Source: Nakamurella sp. PAMC28650
GTDB taxonomy: Bacteria; Actinomycetota; Actinomycetes; Mycobacteriales; Nakamurellaceae
Direction of reading: 5' to 3'
Assembly: GCF_014303395.1 (NCBI RefSeq)
Contig: NZ_CP060298.1
Span: 4,421,001-4,485,000, forward strand
Length of the DNA: 64,000 nt
The translations under genes and the position numbers were made by a program. Below, in pieces: positions 51,047 through 60,501 of this stretch. Each line of letters starts with the position of its first letter. Position 1 is the stretch's first letter. The notes beneath the pieces were generated by a model. The model did not search any database. It was not told the DNA's origin and was given only the letters and a program-made list of their open reading frames with translations.

Positions 51047-51712
51047 TCAGGTGTCGATCTTGCGGTACTCCAGGACATCGTCGACCAGGCCGTATTCCTT
51101 GGCCTCCACAGCGGTGAGGATCTTGTCGCGCTCGATGTCGATCCTGACCTCTTCCGGGGTCTTGTTCGAGTGGCGGGACAGGATCGTCTCCAGCGAGACG
51201 CGCATCCGCTGGATCTCCTTGGCCTGGATCTCGAGGTCCGACACCTGGCCGTAGACACCCTCGGTGGCCGGCTGGTGGATCAGGATCCGGGAGTTCGGCA
51301 GGGCCATCCGCATGCCCTTCGAGCCGGCCGCCAGGATGACCGCTGCCGCCGAGGCCGCCTGCCCGAGGCAGACCGTCCGGATGTGCGGGCGGACGAACTG
51401 CATGGTGTCGTAGATCGCCGTCATCGACGTGAACGATCCGCCGGGAGAGTTGATGTAGATGACGATCTCGCGATCGGGATCGGTGGACTCCAGCGTCAGC
51501 AGCTGGGCCATCACGTCGTTGGCCGAGGCGTCGTCGATCTGCACACCGAGGAAGATGATGCGCTCCTCGAACAGCTTGTTGTACGGGTTGGACTCCTTCA
51601 TCCCGTAGCTGGTCCGCTCGGTGAACGACGGCAGGATGTAGCGGGCCTGCGGGAGATTGAGCGCGTTGCCGTGAGCGACGCCCAGTGGCATCTGGTGGCC
51701 GGGACGGTTCAT
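51047..51712 (-). CDS. clpP2: ATP-dependent Clp protease proteolytic subunit ClpP2
   Basis: Serine protease subunit of the mixed ClpP1P2 barrel of actinobacteria. The 221-residue product has [19 protein letters not shown], the nucleophile Ser121 in [14 protein letters not shown], His146 in [10 protein letters not shown], and [11 protein letters not shown] near the C-terminus. The N-terminal 15-20 residues would be a processed propeptide. It is 70 bp after clpP1, and clpX follows. Naming as P2 rests on order (tig-P1-P2-X). Confidence 0.95.
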   Translation of the reverse strand: MNRPGHQMPLGVAHGNALNLPQARYILPSFTERTSYGMKESNPYNKLFEERIIFLGVQIDDASANDVMAQLLTLESTDPDREIVIYINSPGGSFTSMTAIYDTMQFVRPHIRTVCLGQAASAAAVILAAGSKGMRMALPNSRILIHQPATEGVYGQVSDLEIQAKEIQRMRVSLETILSRHSNKTPEEVRIDIERDKILTAVEAKEYGLVDDVLEYRKIDT

Positions 51713-51782
51713 CTTGTGGACTTCTCTCTGTTCTCTGGTCTGGGCTCGGGGTCTGCTGAAAAGCCGTGCGGAACCGGTGGGA

Positions 51783-52472
51783 CTACTTGCCCGGCTTGAC
51801 GGGCGCCTCGGCGGCGCGCGCGACGACCTTGTCGATGAACCCGTACTCCAGCGCTTCCTGCGCGGTGAACCAACGGTCGCGGTCGGAGTCCAGCGTGATC
51901 CGCTCCAGCGTCTGGCCGGTGTGCTGGGCGATCAGCTCGGCCATCTCCAGCTTGGACTTGTTGAGCATCTCGGCCTGGATCGCGATGTCGGACGAGGTTC
52001 CACCGACACCGGCACTGGGCTGATGCATCAGAATGCGGGCGTGCGGGAGGGCGGCACGCTTGCCGGGCGCACCGGCAGTCAGCAGGAACTGACCCATCGA
52101 GGCAGCCAGGCCCATCGCCGTGGTGGCGACGTCGGGCTCGATCAGCATCATCGTGTCGTAGATCGCCATGCCGGCCGTGACGCTGCCGCCGGGCGAGTTG
52201 ATGTAGAGGGTGATGTCCTTCTCGGGATCCTCGGCGGCCAGGAGCAGCAACTGCGCGGTGATCTCGTTCGCGTTGGTGTCGCGCACCTCGGAGCCCAGGA
52301 TGATGATGCGCTCGCGGAGCAGCCGCTCCGAGACGGAGTCGGACAGCGAGAGTCCCGGGGTTCCGCGCATCACTGCGGGCAGGATCTCCGGCGCGGCGCT
52401 CTCGATGGCCCTGAGCTGCTGAGCCCTGAGCTGGCTGGCACTGCAGCCCGCGAGGGTGTGACGTTGGCTCAC
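51783..52472 (-). CDS. clpP1: ATP-dependent Clp protease proteolytic subunit ClpP1
   Basis: Partner subunit of ClpP2. The 229-residue frame has [19 protein letters not shown], Ser125 in [11 protein letters not shown], His150 in [12 protein letters not shown], and [11 protein letters not shown]. The conserved part begins at M35 ([20 protein letters not shown]), so the first 34 residues are either a propeptide or show that translation starts later. It lies between tig and clpP2; together they form the essential housekeeping protease of actinobacteria. Confidence 0.95.
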   Translation of the reverse strand: MSQRHTLAGCSASQLRAQQLRAIESAAPEILPAVMRGTPGLSLSDSVSERLLRERIIILGSEVRDTNANEITAQLLLLAAEDPEKDITLYINSPGGSVTAGMAIYDTMMLIEPDVATTAMGLAASMGQFLLTAGAPGKRAALPHARILMHQPSAGVGGTSSDIAIQAEMLNKSKLEMAELIAQHTGQTLERITLDSDRDRWFTAQEALEYGFIDKVVARAAEAPVKPGK

Positions 52473-52659
52473 TGACGTCTCCTGTCAGAAGTCCGGACCA
52501 GAGCTTTCAAAGCCTGCCGGAGGGGTGGGCGGGTGGTTCGGGTAGCAACTCCCGACAGTAACGACGAAGGAGCCGGCGTGATGCCCGTTGCGTCTGCTGT
52601 TCGCTGACGGCGTGAACCTGGGGCACCGCACCGGCTCCGGCGGGTCGGTCGGGAGAGGA

Positions 52660-54120
52660 CTACTTCGCTTGCTCTGCGGTTTCGGGCTCTTCGGACGCGC
52701 CGTCCTGGGCGGTGACCTCTTCGCTCGAGCCTTCGATGACGCCGGCGGCCTCGTCCTGGGCGTCCTCGATGGCGGCGGCCTCCTCTTCCTCGTCGACGAC
52801 CTCGACACCGAACAGCTCGGCGATGTTGAGGACGTTGCCGGAGGCATCCGTCACCTTGGCGAGCTGGACCGCATTGGCCAGAGCCTTGCCGCGACGGACG
52901 TCGGCGATCACGGCACCCAGCTGGTTGCCTTCCTGCAGACGCTTGAAGTACTCGTCCGGGCTGACACCGAAGCGCTCGGCGTTGTAGATGATCCGCTCGG
53001 TGAACTCCTCCTGCGAGACACCGACGCCCTGCTGCTCCGCGAGGGCGTCCAGCAGCAACTGGGTCCGGACGGCGGTTTCGGCGGATTCGCGGGTCTCGGC
53101 GTCGAACTCCTCGCGGGTCTGGCCCTCACCCTCGAGGTAGGCGTTGAGCTGGGCCTCGTCGTGGTCGAAGGAGTGCACGGCGTCGTGCTGGCGGGCCTCG
53201 TACTCGGAGGTGACGATGCTGGCTGGGGCCGGGATGTCCGTGGCCTCGAGCAGCGCCTCCAGCACCTTGTCCCTGGCCTGGCCGCCCTGCGTCATGTTCT
53301 TCACCCGTCGGATGCGCTCGACCAGGTCGGCCCGCATCTCCGCGACGGTGTCGAACTCGCTGGCCAGCTGAGCGAAGTCGTCGTCGATCTCCGGCAGTGA
53401 GCGCTCGGAGACGCTGTTGACCGTGACCGTGACCTCGGCGGCCTCGCCCGCGTGCTCCCCGGCCACCAGCCCGGTGGTGAAGTTCGCCGTCTCGCCGGCG
53501 GACAGGCCGATCAGCGCGTCGTCCAGACCGTCGACGAGGTCGCCGGTGCCGATCTTGTACGTCAGACCGTCGGTGCTGGCGTCGGGGAGGTCCTCGCCCG
53601 CGACGACGGCGCGGAGGTCGATGGCGACCGAGTCGCCGTCGGCGGCGGCGCGCTCCACAGGGGTCACGGTCGCGAACCGGTCGCGGAGGGCCTCGACCTG
53701 CTCGTCGATGTCGGCCTCGGTGACCTCGACGTCCTCGACCTCCACGGCGATCTCGTCGATGGCAGGCAACACGATCTCGGGGCGGATGTCGACCTCGGCG
53801 GTGAACGCCAGCGTGTCGCCGTCGTCGATGCGGGTGACCTCGATCTCCGGCTGGCCGAGCGGGGTGATGTTCGCTTCGGCGACGGCCTCGCCGTACTTGG
53901 CCGGAACGGCGTCGTTGACGACCTCGGACAGGATGGTGCCGCGGCCCAGGCGTGCGTCGAGAATCTTCGACGGGACCTTGCCGGCCCGGAAGCCGGGAAT
54001 GTTCACCGTGCGGGCGAGGGCGCCGTAGGCCTTGGTGAAGTGCGGCTTCAGTTCGTCGAACGGAACCTCGACGGAGAGTTTGACCCTGGTCGGGTTCAGA
54101 TGTTCGACGGTGCTCTTCAC
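52660..54120 (-). CDS. tig: Trigger factor
   Basis: Ribosome-bound chaperone and prolyl isomerase. The 486-residue product has the ribosome-binding domain with the signature region PGFRAGKVPSKILDARLG near residue 47, the FKBP-type domain (about 150-240; ADGDSVAIDLRAVV, GLSAGETANFTTGLV), and a long helical C-terminal domain. The last 50 residues are acidic (EEEEAAAIEDAQDEA), longer than in E. coli but typical for high-GC Gram-positives. It heads the tig-clpP1-clpP2-clpX run; 187 bp separate it from clpP1. Confidence 0.97.
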   Translation of the reverse strand: MKSTVEHLNPTRVKLSVEVPFDELKPHFTKAYGALARTVNIPGFRAGKVPSKILDARLGRGTILSEVVNDAVPAKYGEAVAEANITPLGQPEIEVTRIDDGDTLAFTAEVDIRPEIVLPAIDEIAVEVEDVEVTEADIDEQVEALRDRFATVTPVERAAADGDSVAIDLRAVVAGEDLPDASTDGLTYKIGTGDLVDGLDDALIGLSAGETANFTTGLVAGEHAGEAAEVTVTVNSVSERSLPEIDDDFAQLASEFDTVAEMRADLVERIRRVKNMTQGGQARDKVLEALLEATDIPAPASIVTSEYEARQHDAVHSFDHDEAQLNAYLEGEGQTREEFDAETRESAETAVRTQLLLDALAEQQGVGVSQEEFTERIIYNAERFGVSPDEYFKRLQEGNQLGAVIADVRRGKALANAVQLAKVTDASGNVLNIAELFGVEVVDEEEEAAAIEDAQDEAAGVIEGSSEEVTAQDGASEEPETAEQAK

Positions 54121-54357
54121 GTGCAGGACTCCTTGAGGTAACGGACGCGGGTTGAGATGAGGACCGGTGACGGATCGCTGTGCCGGCCCGCGGTACGGGC
54201 ACGACGCCGACCGTGCAGGTTCTTCGACCAGGCGATTCTAGGCGACTTCGGAGCCCGGCGTTTCCCGCCTGCCGCAGAGACCGCCCATTGGGTCGGTCGG
54301 GCACCGTCCAACCGATGGGCTCTTCCCGATCGCCCCCCTGACGACCAGGCTGTTGCT

Positions 54358-55455
54358 GTGCCGACATTGCCTGACCACAAGAATCCCGCAGACCCGTCCG
54401 GCGGACGGGGGCTCTCCTTGGCCCCCGACGAGTTCGCCCCGGAGGTCATCTATCTCAACACCGCTTCGCTCGGTCTGCCGCCCCGGAGCGCACTGGGGGC
54501 CCTCAGCGAGGCGACCCGGGCGTGGACAGCCGGTACGGCCAGCCCGCACGACTACGACGTGGCCGTGTCGGCAGCGCGCACTGCCTATGCCGGGCTCGTC
54601 GGCGTCCCACCCTCCGACGTCGCAGTGGGCAGCCAGGTCAGCGTGTTCGCCGGCATGGTCGCCTCCTCGTTGACTGCGGGCAGCGAGGTGCTCACCGTTG
54701 CCGGCGAGTTCACCAGCATGGTGTTCCCATTCCTGGCGCAGCACAGCCGCAGCATCACGGTGCGCAGTGTGCCGCTGGAGCAACTGGCCGCGTCCGTGAC
54801 GGCCAACACGGCCCTGGTCGCGGTGTCTGCGGTGCAGTCGGCGGATGGTCGGGTCACCGACCTGGACGCGCTGACGGCTGTGTGCGCCTCGACAGGAACG
54901 AAGGTGCTGCTGGACACCACTCAGGCGGTCGGGTGGCTCCCGGTGGACGCCGGCCGATTCGCCTACACCTGCTGCGGCGGCTACAAATGGTTGCTCGCCC
55001 CGCGCGGCACCTGCTTTCTCACCGTCTCCCCAGAGTTCCAGGACGACCTGATCCCGAGCGGGGCCGGCTGGTATGCCGGAGATTCGCCGTGGGACAGCAT
55101 CTACGGCCCGATGAGTCTCGCGCCTGACGCGAGGCGGTTCGACCTCTCGCCCGCCTGGCATTCCTGGGTCGGGCAGGCTGCCGCCCTGAAGCTGTTGGCC
55201 GGGATCGGCACCGATGCCCTGCACGCTCACGCGTTGCAACTGGCCGATCGGTTCCGCGCCGGGGTCGACCTATCGCCGGGGAATTCGGCGATCGTCAGCT
55301 TTGCCGTCTCGCCGGCGGCAATGGAACGGCTGGCTTCGGCCCGGATCGCCGGCAGTGTCCGAGCGGGGCGGCTGCGGCTGGCATTTCATCTGTACAACAC
55401 CCTCGCGGACGTCGACGCGACCATCCAGGCCATCACCGGACCGACCGGCGGGTGA
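54358..55455 (+). CDS. Class V aminotransferase
   Basis: A 365-residue PLP enzyme. It shows YLNTASLGLPPRSA at the N-terminus, VAVSAVQSADGRVTDLDAL, LLDTTQAVGWLPVDAG with the PLP Asp, and the lysine in CCGGYKWLLAPRGTCFL. This layout resembles the cysteine desulfurase / kynureninase-like group, but no desulfurase cysteine loop is seen. GTG 54358 is taken as start since homology-like sequence begins near residue 25; the open frame extends to 54157. It is divergent from tig. The substrate is unknown. Confidence 0.87.
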   Translation: MPTLPDHKNPADPSGGRGLSLAPDEFAPEVIYLNTASLGLPPRSALGALSEATRAWTAGTASPHDYDVAVSAARTAYAGLVGVPPSDVAVGSQVSVFAGMVASSLTAGSEVLTVAGEFTSMVFPFLAQHSRSITVRSVPLEQLAASVTANTALVAVSAVQSADGRVTDLDALTAVCASTGTKVLLDTTQAVGWLPVDAGRFAYTCCGGYKWLLAPRGTCFLTVSPEFQDDLIPSGAGWYAGDSPWDSIYGPMSLAPDARRFDLSPAWHSWVGQAAALKLLAGIGTDALHAHALQLADRFRAGVDLSPGNSAIVSFAVSPAAMERLASARIAGSVRAGRLRLAFHLYNTLADVDATIQAITGPTGG

Positions 55456-55520
55456 GGGGTTGAGCATGCTGAGTCGCCCTGTGGTGCAGTGCCGGATCGT
55501 GGCCGCGCCGGCCAGGGGTG

Positions 55521-56312
55521 CTATGCCTTGGTGACGGGTTGTTGGAGTTCGGTAACCCAGTCGGTCTGATCGTCGGATTCGGCCCGGACGTAGAGCTCGC
55601 GGCGCGGGCCAGAAAAGGTGTAGCCGTTCTCGATGAACCATCGGTGAAGATCCTGCCAGGACGGATGAATGCCGGTCATCGCGCCCAGGTGCACTCCGCA
55701 GACTGCCCGCACCTCGGGCAGATCGAGCATCTCGGTTCCGTCGGGCGGCGGCCCGGGGTTCTCGTAGCCGACAACGACGTCCATGCCGGTCTCGGTTTCG
55801 GCGTACGTGGCTATTGGCGTGTCCAACGCCCCACGGGCGTGCCGCAGCGCCGTGGCGACTTCATCGAACATCGGCCCGATGTGCTCACCCAGCCGATCGG
55901 GCTCCAGGGTCGCCCTCGAGGCGACGAGCCGCACGGCCGGGATGGTCTTGACGACGTAGTCGGCTGTCATGGTGTTTTCCTTCTCGATCATCTGCAGACG
56001 GGTTTCGACCGCATTCAGACGGGTGTCCACCGTCCGGGCTTCGTCCTCCAGCTGGGCTCGGCGCAGACGCAACATGCCGCGAAGCTCGGCGGGATCCAGA
56101 TCGTCGTCAAGGAGCCGGCGCACGCGCTCGAGGGTGAATCCGAGGTCCTTGAGCGCCACGATCCTATTCAGCAGGTGCAACTGGTCCGGCGCGTAGGACC
56201 GGTACCCGCTGCCCGCGTGAACCCGATCGGGGACCAGGAGACCGATCAGGTCGTAGTGCCGCAGCATCCGTACCGAGACCTGGCCCAGCCGGGCGAAATC
56301 CGAAATCAACAC
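55521..56312 (-). CDS. MerR family regulator with GyrI-like effector domain
   Basis: A 263-residue transcription factor. The N-terminal MerR winged helix (ISDFARLGQVSVRMLRHYDLIGLL, then GYRSYAPDQLHLLNRIVALKDLGF) is followed by a dimerisation coiled coil (residues 75-112) and a C-terminal GyrI/BmrR-like ligand-binding domain (VVKTIPAVRLVASRAT, WFIENGYTFSGPRRELYV). Such proteins sense bulky hydrophobic compounds and often control multidrug resistance genes. No adjacent efflux gene is seen. Start GTG 56312. Confidence 0.93.
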   Translation of the reverse strand: MLISDFARLGQVSVRMLRHYDLIGLLVPDRVHAGSGYRSYAPDQLHLLNRIVALKDLGFTLERVRRLLDDDLDPAELRGMLRLRRAQLEDEARTVDTRLNAVETRLQMIEKENTMTADYVVKTIPAVRLVASRATLEPDRLGEHIGPMFDEVATALRHARGALDTPIATYAETETGMDVVVGYENPGPPPDGTEMLDLPEVRAVCGVHLGAMTGIHPSWQDLHRWFIENGYTFSGPRRELYVRAESDDQTDWVTELQQPVTKA

Positions 56313-56442
56313 TCGGCCAGTCTGACGGCTGACACCGTGGGAGAGTCAACCGTCACTGCGGCCGGCGGCACAGCACTGAGAACCTCTACGGAGTCCCCAT
56401 CACCGACTGGTGCAGCCCGGCGTAAATCCTCTGCCGGCAGTA

Positions 56443-57048
56443 TCAGGGACCGCTGCCGCCGCCGGCGATGAGCCAGTAGCCGTCGGGCTGGCGGTGCAGA
56501 TCGAGGAACCAAGTCGTCTCACCGCTGGGTATGGTTCCGTCGCTGCTGCCGCTGGTCGTGATCCGCACCGCCACCACCGCCTCCTCCGGCGACGGCGTGG
56601 CCGGCACGCCGACGGTCTGGTAGCCCAGCAGACGCAGCGAGCCGGCATGACACAGGTCGCCATTGCCGAGCTGGGCCTGACCGCCCACGAAGTATCGGTC
56701 TGCGGTAGCGCAGTCGCGGGCCTCGACGGCTTCCAGGTACCCCCTGACGACAGCGTGCTGCGCTGCGGCGCTCCCGGCCCAGGCGCCTGGGCGCTCGGTG
56801 CCTGCGGCGCTGATGGTCGGCGTGGGGGCGGCGGGTCCGGCCGTGCGGTTCGAGATCAGCGACCCGGCGATCCCAGCGCCCCCTGCGAAAAGCACCACCG
56901 CGGCCGCAGCAGCGACCAGGGAGGAAGTGCGCCGACGCCGTACCCGCAGGTCGATGCGGCCGGCCGACGCTCGGCGGACGTCAACGTCCGAAGGCGCCAG
57001 GTCGGCCAGGGCATCGAGTTCGGCATGCAGGTCGGTATCGGTGTTCAT
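56443..57048 (-). CDS. Single-pass membrane protein linked to a sigma-factor remnant
   Basis: A 201-residue protein with an acidic N-terminus, a basic stretch RIDLRVRRRRTSS, one membrane segment at about 44-63 (LVAAAAAVVLFAGGAGIAGS) and an extracytoplasmic domain with two cysteines (ARDCATADRYF, NGDLCHAGS) and WFLDLHRQPDGYWLIAGGG, resembling a SnoaL/NTF2-like or lumen-sensor fold. Its start overlaps the end of the sigma-like frame by 4 bases. Such a pair normally forms an ECF sigma factor with its membrane regulator; here the sigma part is incomplete, so the role is uncertain. Confidence 0.8.
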   Translation of the reverse strand: MNTDTDLHAELDALADLAPSDVDVRRASAGRIDLRVRRRRTSSLVAAAAAVVLFAGGAGIAGSLISNRTAGPAAPTPTISAAGTERPGAWAGSAAAQHAVVRGYLEAVEARDCATADRYFVGGQAQLGNGDLCHAGSLRLLGYQTVGVPATPSPEEAVVAVRITTSGSSDGTIPSGETTWFLDLHRQPDGYWLIAGGGSGP

Positions 57049-57431
57049 GAGTCCTCCTGGGATCGGGCGCGGGTCGGGGACAGGTGGACCACCGCGGGCA
57101 GCCGGGCCGAGCCGGCTGCGGCCGCGGCGACCTCGTCCGCACGGCCAGCTGTGCTCGGTGCTGTTCCGGTGACGGGGTTGTCGTCGGTGTCTGCGAGACG
57201 CATCGCGGCCAGTCCTCGGGAGATCGCGGTCCGCACCGCCCCGGCCGTGATGCCGAGTTCGGCTGCGATCTCCTCGGTGTCATGGCCGAGGTAGTAGCGC
57301 AGCACGATCGCGGCGCGTGGTCGTGGCGCAAGTGCCGCCAGCAGATGTCGCAGCTGCGCGCGGTCATCCGCGGCGATCGAGGGGTCGGGTAGGTGGACAT
57401 CCGGGACCTCCCCCTGCCCGGTACGACGATC
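57045..57431 (-). pseudogene. ECF sigma factor remnant (region 4 only)
   Basis: The open frame from 57431 to 57045 encodes PRAAIVLRYYLGHDTEEIAAELGITAGAVRTAISRGLAAMRL (shown as one region; helix-turn-helix of sigma region 4). Region 2, which contacts core polymerase and the -10 element, is missing. The only in-frame start in the frame is GTG 57305, giving an 86-residue product that begins inside region 4. Only 268 bp separate the frame from the plus-strand gene at 57703, too little for a full region 2, so it is a truncated gene, not just a frameshift. Confidence 0.75.
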
Positions 57432-57702
57432 TCACCTACTCAACGCCGCTCGAGACCGATCCGCACCACCCGGCGCGGCAGAGATCTCCTGGCAGCATCA
57501 CGGCAACCCACGCGTTCGCGGCGTCGGCCGCAGTCGGTCGCGGCCACGCTCCCGAGGTGAGTCGCTCGGCTGTTCCCAGTGCGCCCGCGATGGTCAAGGA
57601 TGGTTCTAGGTATCACGACGTCCTCGAAGCCGTGCCGCGTGCTAGCGCGGCTCCAACGGGCCGGGCATCCACCTGAACCGCAACACACCGAGGAAACCTG
57701 AC

Positions 57703-58350
57703 ATGACACGCGTTCGCATCGACCTGTTCGTCTCGCTGGACGGCTACTGCTCGACGACCGACCAGACCTCGGAGAATCCGATGGGTGAGGACTGGGGGCG
57801 CCTCACAGAGGCTTACTCCGCGACCCGCACGTTCCGCGAGCGCGTCTTCGGCGACACCAGCGGCACCGGCACGACCGGCATCGACGACGCCTACGCAGCC
57901 GCGCACTTCCAGGGCGTCGGCGCCGAGATCATGGGCGCGGCGATGTTCGGCCTGCACTCTTTCCCGGATGATCCGGACTGGAAGGGCTGGTGGGGTGACC
58001 AGCCGCCGTTCGGCACCCCGGTCTACGTCCTCACCCACACCGCACCCCGTCCCTCGATCCCCATGGACGGCGGAACGACGTTCCACTTCCGCAGCGCGAC
58101 AATCCAGAGCGTGCTCGAGGAGGCGACCGAGGCTGCGGGCGGCCTGGACGTGCGCGTCGGAGGTGGGACCGGCACCGCACGCGATTTTTTGCGGGCCGGC
58201 CTGGTCGACGACTTGCACGTGATGATCGCCCCGATCCTGCTCGGCCGAGGCGCTCGGCTGTGGGACGGCCTACGCGGCCTGGAACTCATCCACAAGGTGA
58301 CGACCCAAGTGGCCGACAGTGGCACGACCCACGTCACCTTCACGCGATAG
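57703..58350 (+). CDS. RibD C-terminal / dihydrofolate reductase-like family protein
   Basis: A 215-residue reductase-fold protein. It starts MTRVRIDLFVSLDGYCS and shows GAEIMGAAMFGLHSF, TPVYVLTHTAPRPSI, VRVGGGTGTARDFLRAGLVDDLHVMIAPILLGRGARLWDGL, the standard pattern of the small RibD_C proteins that bind NADPH. The substrate is unknown; these genes often accompany sigma or TetR/MerR regulators, as here. Confidence 0.92.
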   Translation: MTRVRIDLFVSLDGYCSTTDQTSENPMGEDWGRLTEAYSATRTFRERVFGDTSGTGTTGIDDAYAAAHFQGVGAEIMGAAMFGLHSFPDDPDWKGWWGDQPPFGTPVYVLTHTAPRPSIPMDGGTTFHFRSATIQSVLEEATEAAGGLDVRVGGGTGTARDFLRAGLVDDLHVMIAPILLGRGARLWDGLRGLELIHKVTTQVADSGTTHVTFTR

Positions 58351-58512
58351 GGACGTCCCGATGACGACCCGACAACGGCTCATGGGTCGAGCGAGGTCGT
58401 CGCCCACGACGCGATGACCGAGACCGCCCATCTTCTGCGGACCCGTGCAAACCCCGAGCGACTGCTCACGACACTGACTGCGTCGCAGGCCTTGTCGGCC
58501 CGGACACGAAAC

Positions 58513-58545
58513 TCGGCCCGCCCCCGACATGCGAGGACGGGCCGA
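58513..58545 (-). terminator. Hairpin after tRNA-Pro
   Basis: TCGGCCCG (58513-58520) and CGGGCCGA (58538-58545) form a perfect 8-bp stem with a 17-base loop. On the minus strand it lies 8 bases after the tRNA-Pro 3' end. No other gene lies in the 58351-58552 gap. Confidence 0.55.
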
Positions 58546-58552
58546 TTCCGGG

Positions 58553-58626
58553 TCGGGCTGACAGGATTTGAACCTGCGACATCCGCGTCCCAAACGCGGC
58601 GCGCTACCAAGCTGCGCTACAGCCCG
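58553..58626 (-). tRNA. tRNA-Pro (anticodon TGG)
   Basis: On the minus strand: acceptor CGGGCTG / CAGCCCG with discriminator A, D arm GCGCAGCTTGGTAGCGC, anticodon stem CCGCG / CGCGG with loop TTTGGGA (anticodon TGG), 5-base variable loop ATGTC, and T arm GCAGG-TTCAAAT-CCTGT (last pair G-T). 74 nt. CCA is not encoded. Confidence 0.95.
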
Positions 58627-58691
58627 TCGTCCTCGGATCGTAACGGACCTGACGTCACCGAGCTCACCGGCGTGATTGTGCAACCGGTCCG

Positions 58692-58761
58692 GACGAGCGT
58701 TGAACCTGCGACATCCGTGTTCACCGACGCGGCGCGCTACCAAGCTGCGCTGAGGCTCGTC
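58692..58761 (-). pseudogene. Damaged partial copy of tRNA-Pro
   Basis: Two blocks of the neighbouring tRNA-Pro recur in the same order and spacing: TTGAACCTGCGACATCCG (58700-58717) and a 25-bp block from 58727 to 58751 covering the D arm and half the anticodon stem. The anticodon loop has been altered, the 3' half of the T stem is missing, and the ends differ, although GACGAGC and GCTCGTC still pair as an acceptor-like stem. It cannot fold as a working tRNA. Confidence 0.8.
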
Positions 58762-58877
58762 GTGCCCGAATCGTCATGGACATGTCCGATCTGGCCGAAC
58801 AGCGCCACCGGGCGGACACCCGGAACAGCCTCGCGGTTGGGCTATCATTGCCCAGCACGGCAATCATGAAGTGCCCT

Positions 58878-58951
58878 GCGGGCGTAGCACAATGGTAGTG
58901 CCTCAGTCTTCCAAACTGATTACGCGGGTTCGATTCCCGTCGCCCGCTCCA
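58878..58951 (+). tRNA. tRNA-Gly (anticodon TCC), CCA encoded
   Basis: Acceptor GCGGGCG / CGCCCGC with discriminator T, D arm GCACAATGGTAGTGC, anticodon stem TCAGT / ACTGA with loop CTTCCAA (anticodon TCC), variable TTACG, T arm GCGGG-TTCGATT-CCCGT. Body is 71 nt (58878-58948), followed directly by CCA at 58949-58951. Confidence 0.95.
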
Positions 58952-59152
58952 AAATATCCGGCCCGCTTCGATCCTGATCGGTGCCGCACGCGGGACGAGC
59001 CCGGCGTCAGGATCTGCTGCGCGCGCACGTCCTGCCCCGAGACCGGTGCGCATCCAAATCCGTCGTTCCGCAGCGTCGTTCTTCGTCTGGAACGTGGGCG
59101 GGATGTCCGGAACGAACAGACGGCCTGTCCAGGAAGAAGGCGGGACCCACCG

Positions 59153-60409
59153 ATGACCGAACTCCAGCGCCCCGCCGTCGCCGGGGCCACGATCGAACCC
59201 GCCGGCATCGGCCAGGCCGTGGTGGCCGGTGTCGTCACTGCGGTGGTCGGCTTCACCAGTTCCTTCGCGGTCGTGCTGGCGGGTCTGCGGGCGGTGGGCG
59301 CCGATACCGACCAGGCCGCCTCCGGACTGCTGGTGCTGTGCCTGACGATGGGGGCGGGCAGCATCATCTTCTCCTGGCGACTCAAGATCCCGATGACGAT
59401 GGCGTGGTCGACTCCCGGAGCGGCGTTGCTGGCCGGATCATCAGTGCCGGCAGGGGGTTTCGGCGCGGCCGTCACGGCCTTCGCACTCGCCGGCGCACTG
59501 ATCGCCCTGTGCGGTCTGATCCGGCCTCTGGGAGTGGCCGTCTCCGCGATCCCACCCGCCCTGGCCAACGCGATGCTGGCCGGAGTCCTGCTGACGCTCT
59601 GCATCGAACCGTTCAAGGCCCTCGGCATCTCCCCCGGAGCCATCGCCCCGGTGCTGCTGAGCTGGCTGCTGCTGATGCGGGTCGCGCGGCGGTGGGCGGT
59701 ACCCGGCGCCCTCGGGGTGGCGGTCTTGGTGATCTGGATCTCCGGTTCGTTCTCCCACCTGGCCGGCGCCCGGCTGGCTCCGGTGCTGGTCGGCGTGTCG
59801 CCGGTGTGGGCGCCGGCCACGGTCGTCGCGATCGCGCTGCCGCTGTTCCTGGTCACGATGACCAGCCAGAACATCCCCGGGATGGCGGTGCTGGGGTCGT
59901 TCGGCTACCGACCGCCGCTGGCCCCGCCCCTGCTGTACACCGGAGGGGCCACGGTCGTCGGCGCCTTCGCCGGGGCACACGCCGTCAACCTGGCGGCCAT
60001 CTCGGCCGCGTTGGCCGCAGGCCCGAGCGCCCACCCCGATCCGGCCAGGCGGTGGATCGCAGGCGTCACCTGCGGCGTCGTCTACCTGGCGCTCGGGCCG
60101 GCATCCGCGCTGGTGGCAGCCGTGGCGGTGGCCGCTCCGGCCGGCATCATGGCGGCGATCGCCGGGCTCGCACTGATCGGTACCTTCGCCTCCGCCGCGG
60201 GATCGGCGCTGACCGACGTCACCCACCGGGAGGCCGCCGCGATCACCTTCCTGGTGGCCGCGTCCGGGGTGGCGTTCGCCGGGATCGGCGCCGCCTTCTG
60301 GGGACTGCTGGCCGGCGCGACCTATCTGCTGGTGCTGCGTCTCCCCTCTCTCGGCAGCCGCGCGAGCGCCAGCGGCACGAGCCAGGGCCGCAGGGCGCGG
60401 AGCCGCTAA
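59153..60409 (+). CDS. BenE-type benzoate / purine-like H+ symporter
   Basis: A 418-residue integral membrane protein with about 12 hydrophobic segments. It shows AGVVTAVVGFTSSFAVVLAGLRAVGA, RLKIPMTMAWSTPGAALLAGS, MTSQNIPGMAVLGSFGYRPP and FAGAHAVNLAAISAALAAG, the family patterns of BenE transporters. The substrate could be benzoate or another aromatic acid; no aromatic catabolic genes are nearby. ATG 59153 follows a GGAAGAAGG stretch; the frame upstream runs through tRNA-Gly and is rejected. Confidence 0.92.
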   Translation: MTELQRPAVAGATIEPAGIGQAVVAGVVTAVVGFTSSFAVVLAGLRAVGADTDQAASGLLVLCLTMGAGSIIFSWRLKIPMTMAWSTPGAALLAGSSVPAGGFGAAVTAFALAGALIALCGLIRPLGVAVSAIPPALANAMLAGVLLTLCIEPFKALGISPGAIAPVLLSWLLLMRVARRWAVPGALGVAVLVIWISGSFSHLAGARLAPVLVGVSPVWAPATVVAIALPLFLVTMTSQNIPGMAVLGSFGYRPPLAPPLLYTGGATVVGAFAGAHAVNLAAISAALAAGPSAHPDPARRWIAGVTCGVVYLALGPASALVAAVAVAAPAGIMAAIAGLALIGTFASAAGSALTDVTHREAAAITFLVAASGVAFAGIGAAFWGLLAGATYLLVLRLPSLGSRASASGTSQGRRARSR

Positions 60410-60501
60410 AGTGGCCCCGGGCCGAGAACAGGCCAGACCACACGAGCACGCTGCAGATTCACGGTCCCGGAAAGGCCCCACAGAAAAATGACGGTGCAAC
60501 G

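Noticed and set aside
55855-56312. MerR gene forming an operon with a resistance pump
   Set aside because: No efflux or resistance gene is adjacent; neighbours are an aminotransferase (convergent) and the sigma-remnant pair.
58414-58869. Open frame containing LTGFEPATSASQTRRATKL
   Set aside because: This peptide is the well-known false translation of the antisense of a tRNA; the region holds tRNA-Pro and its damaged copy.
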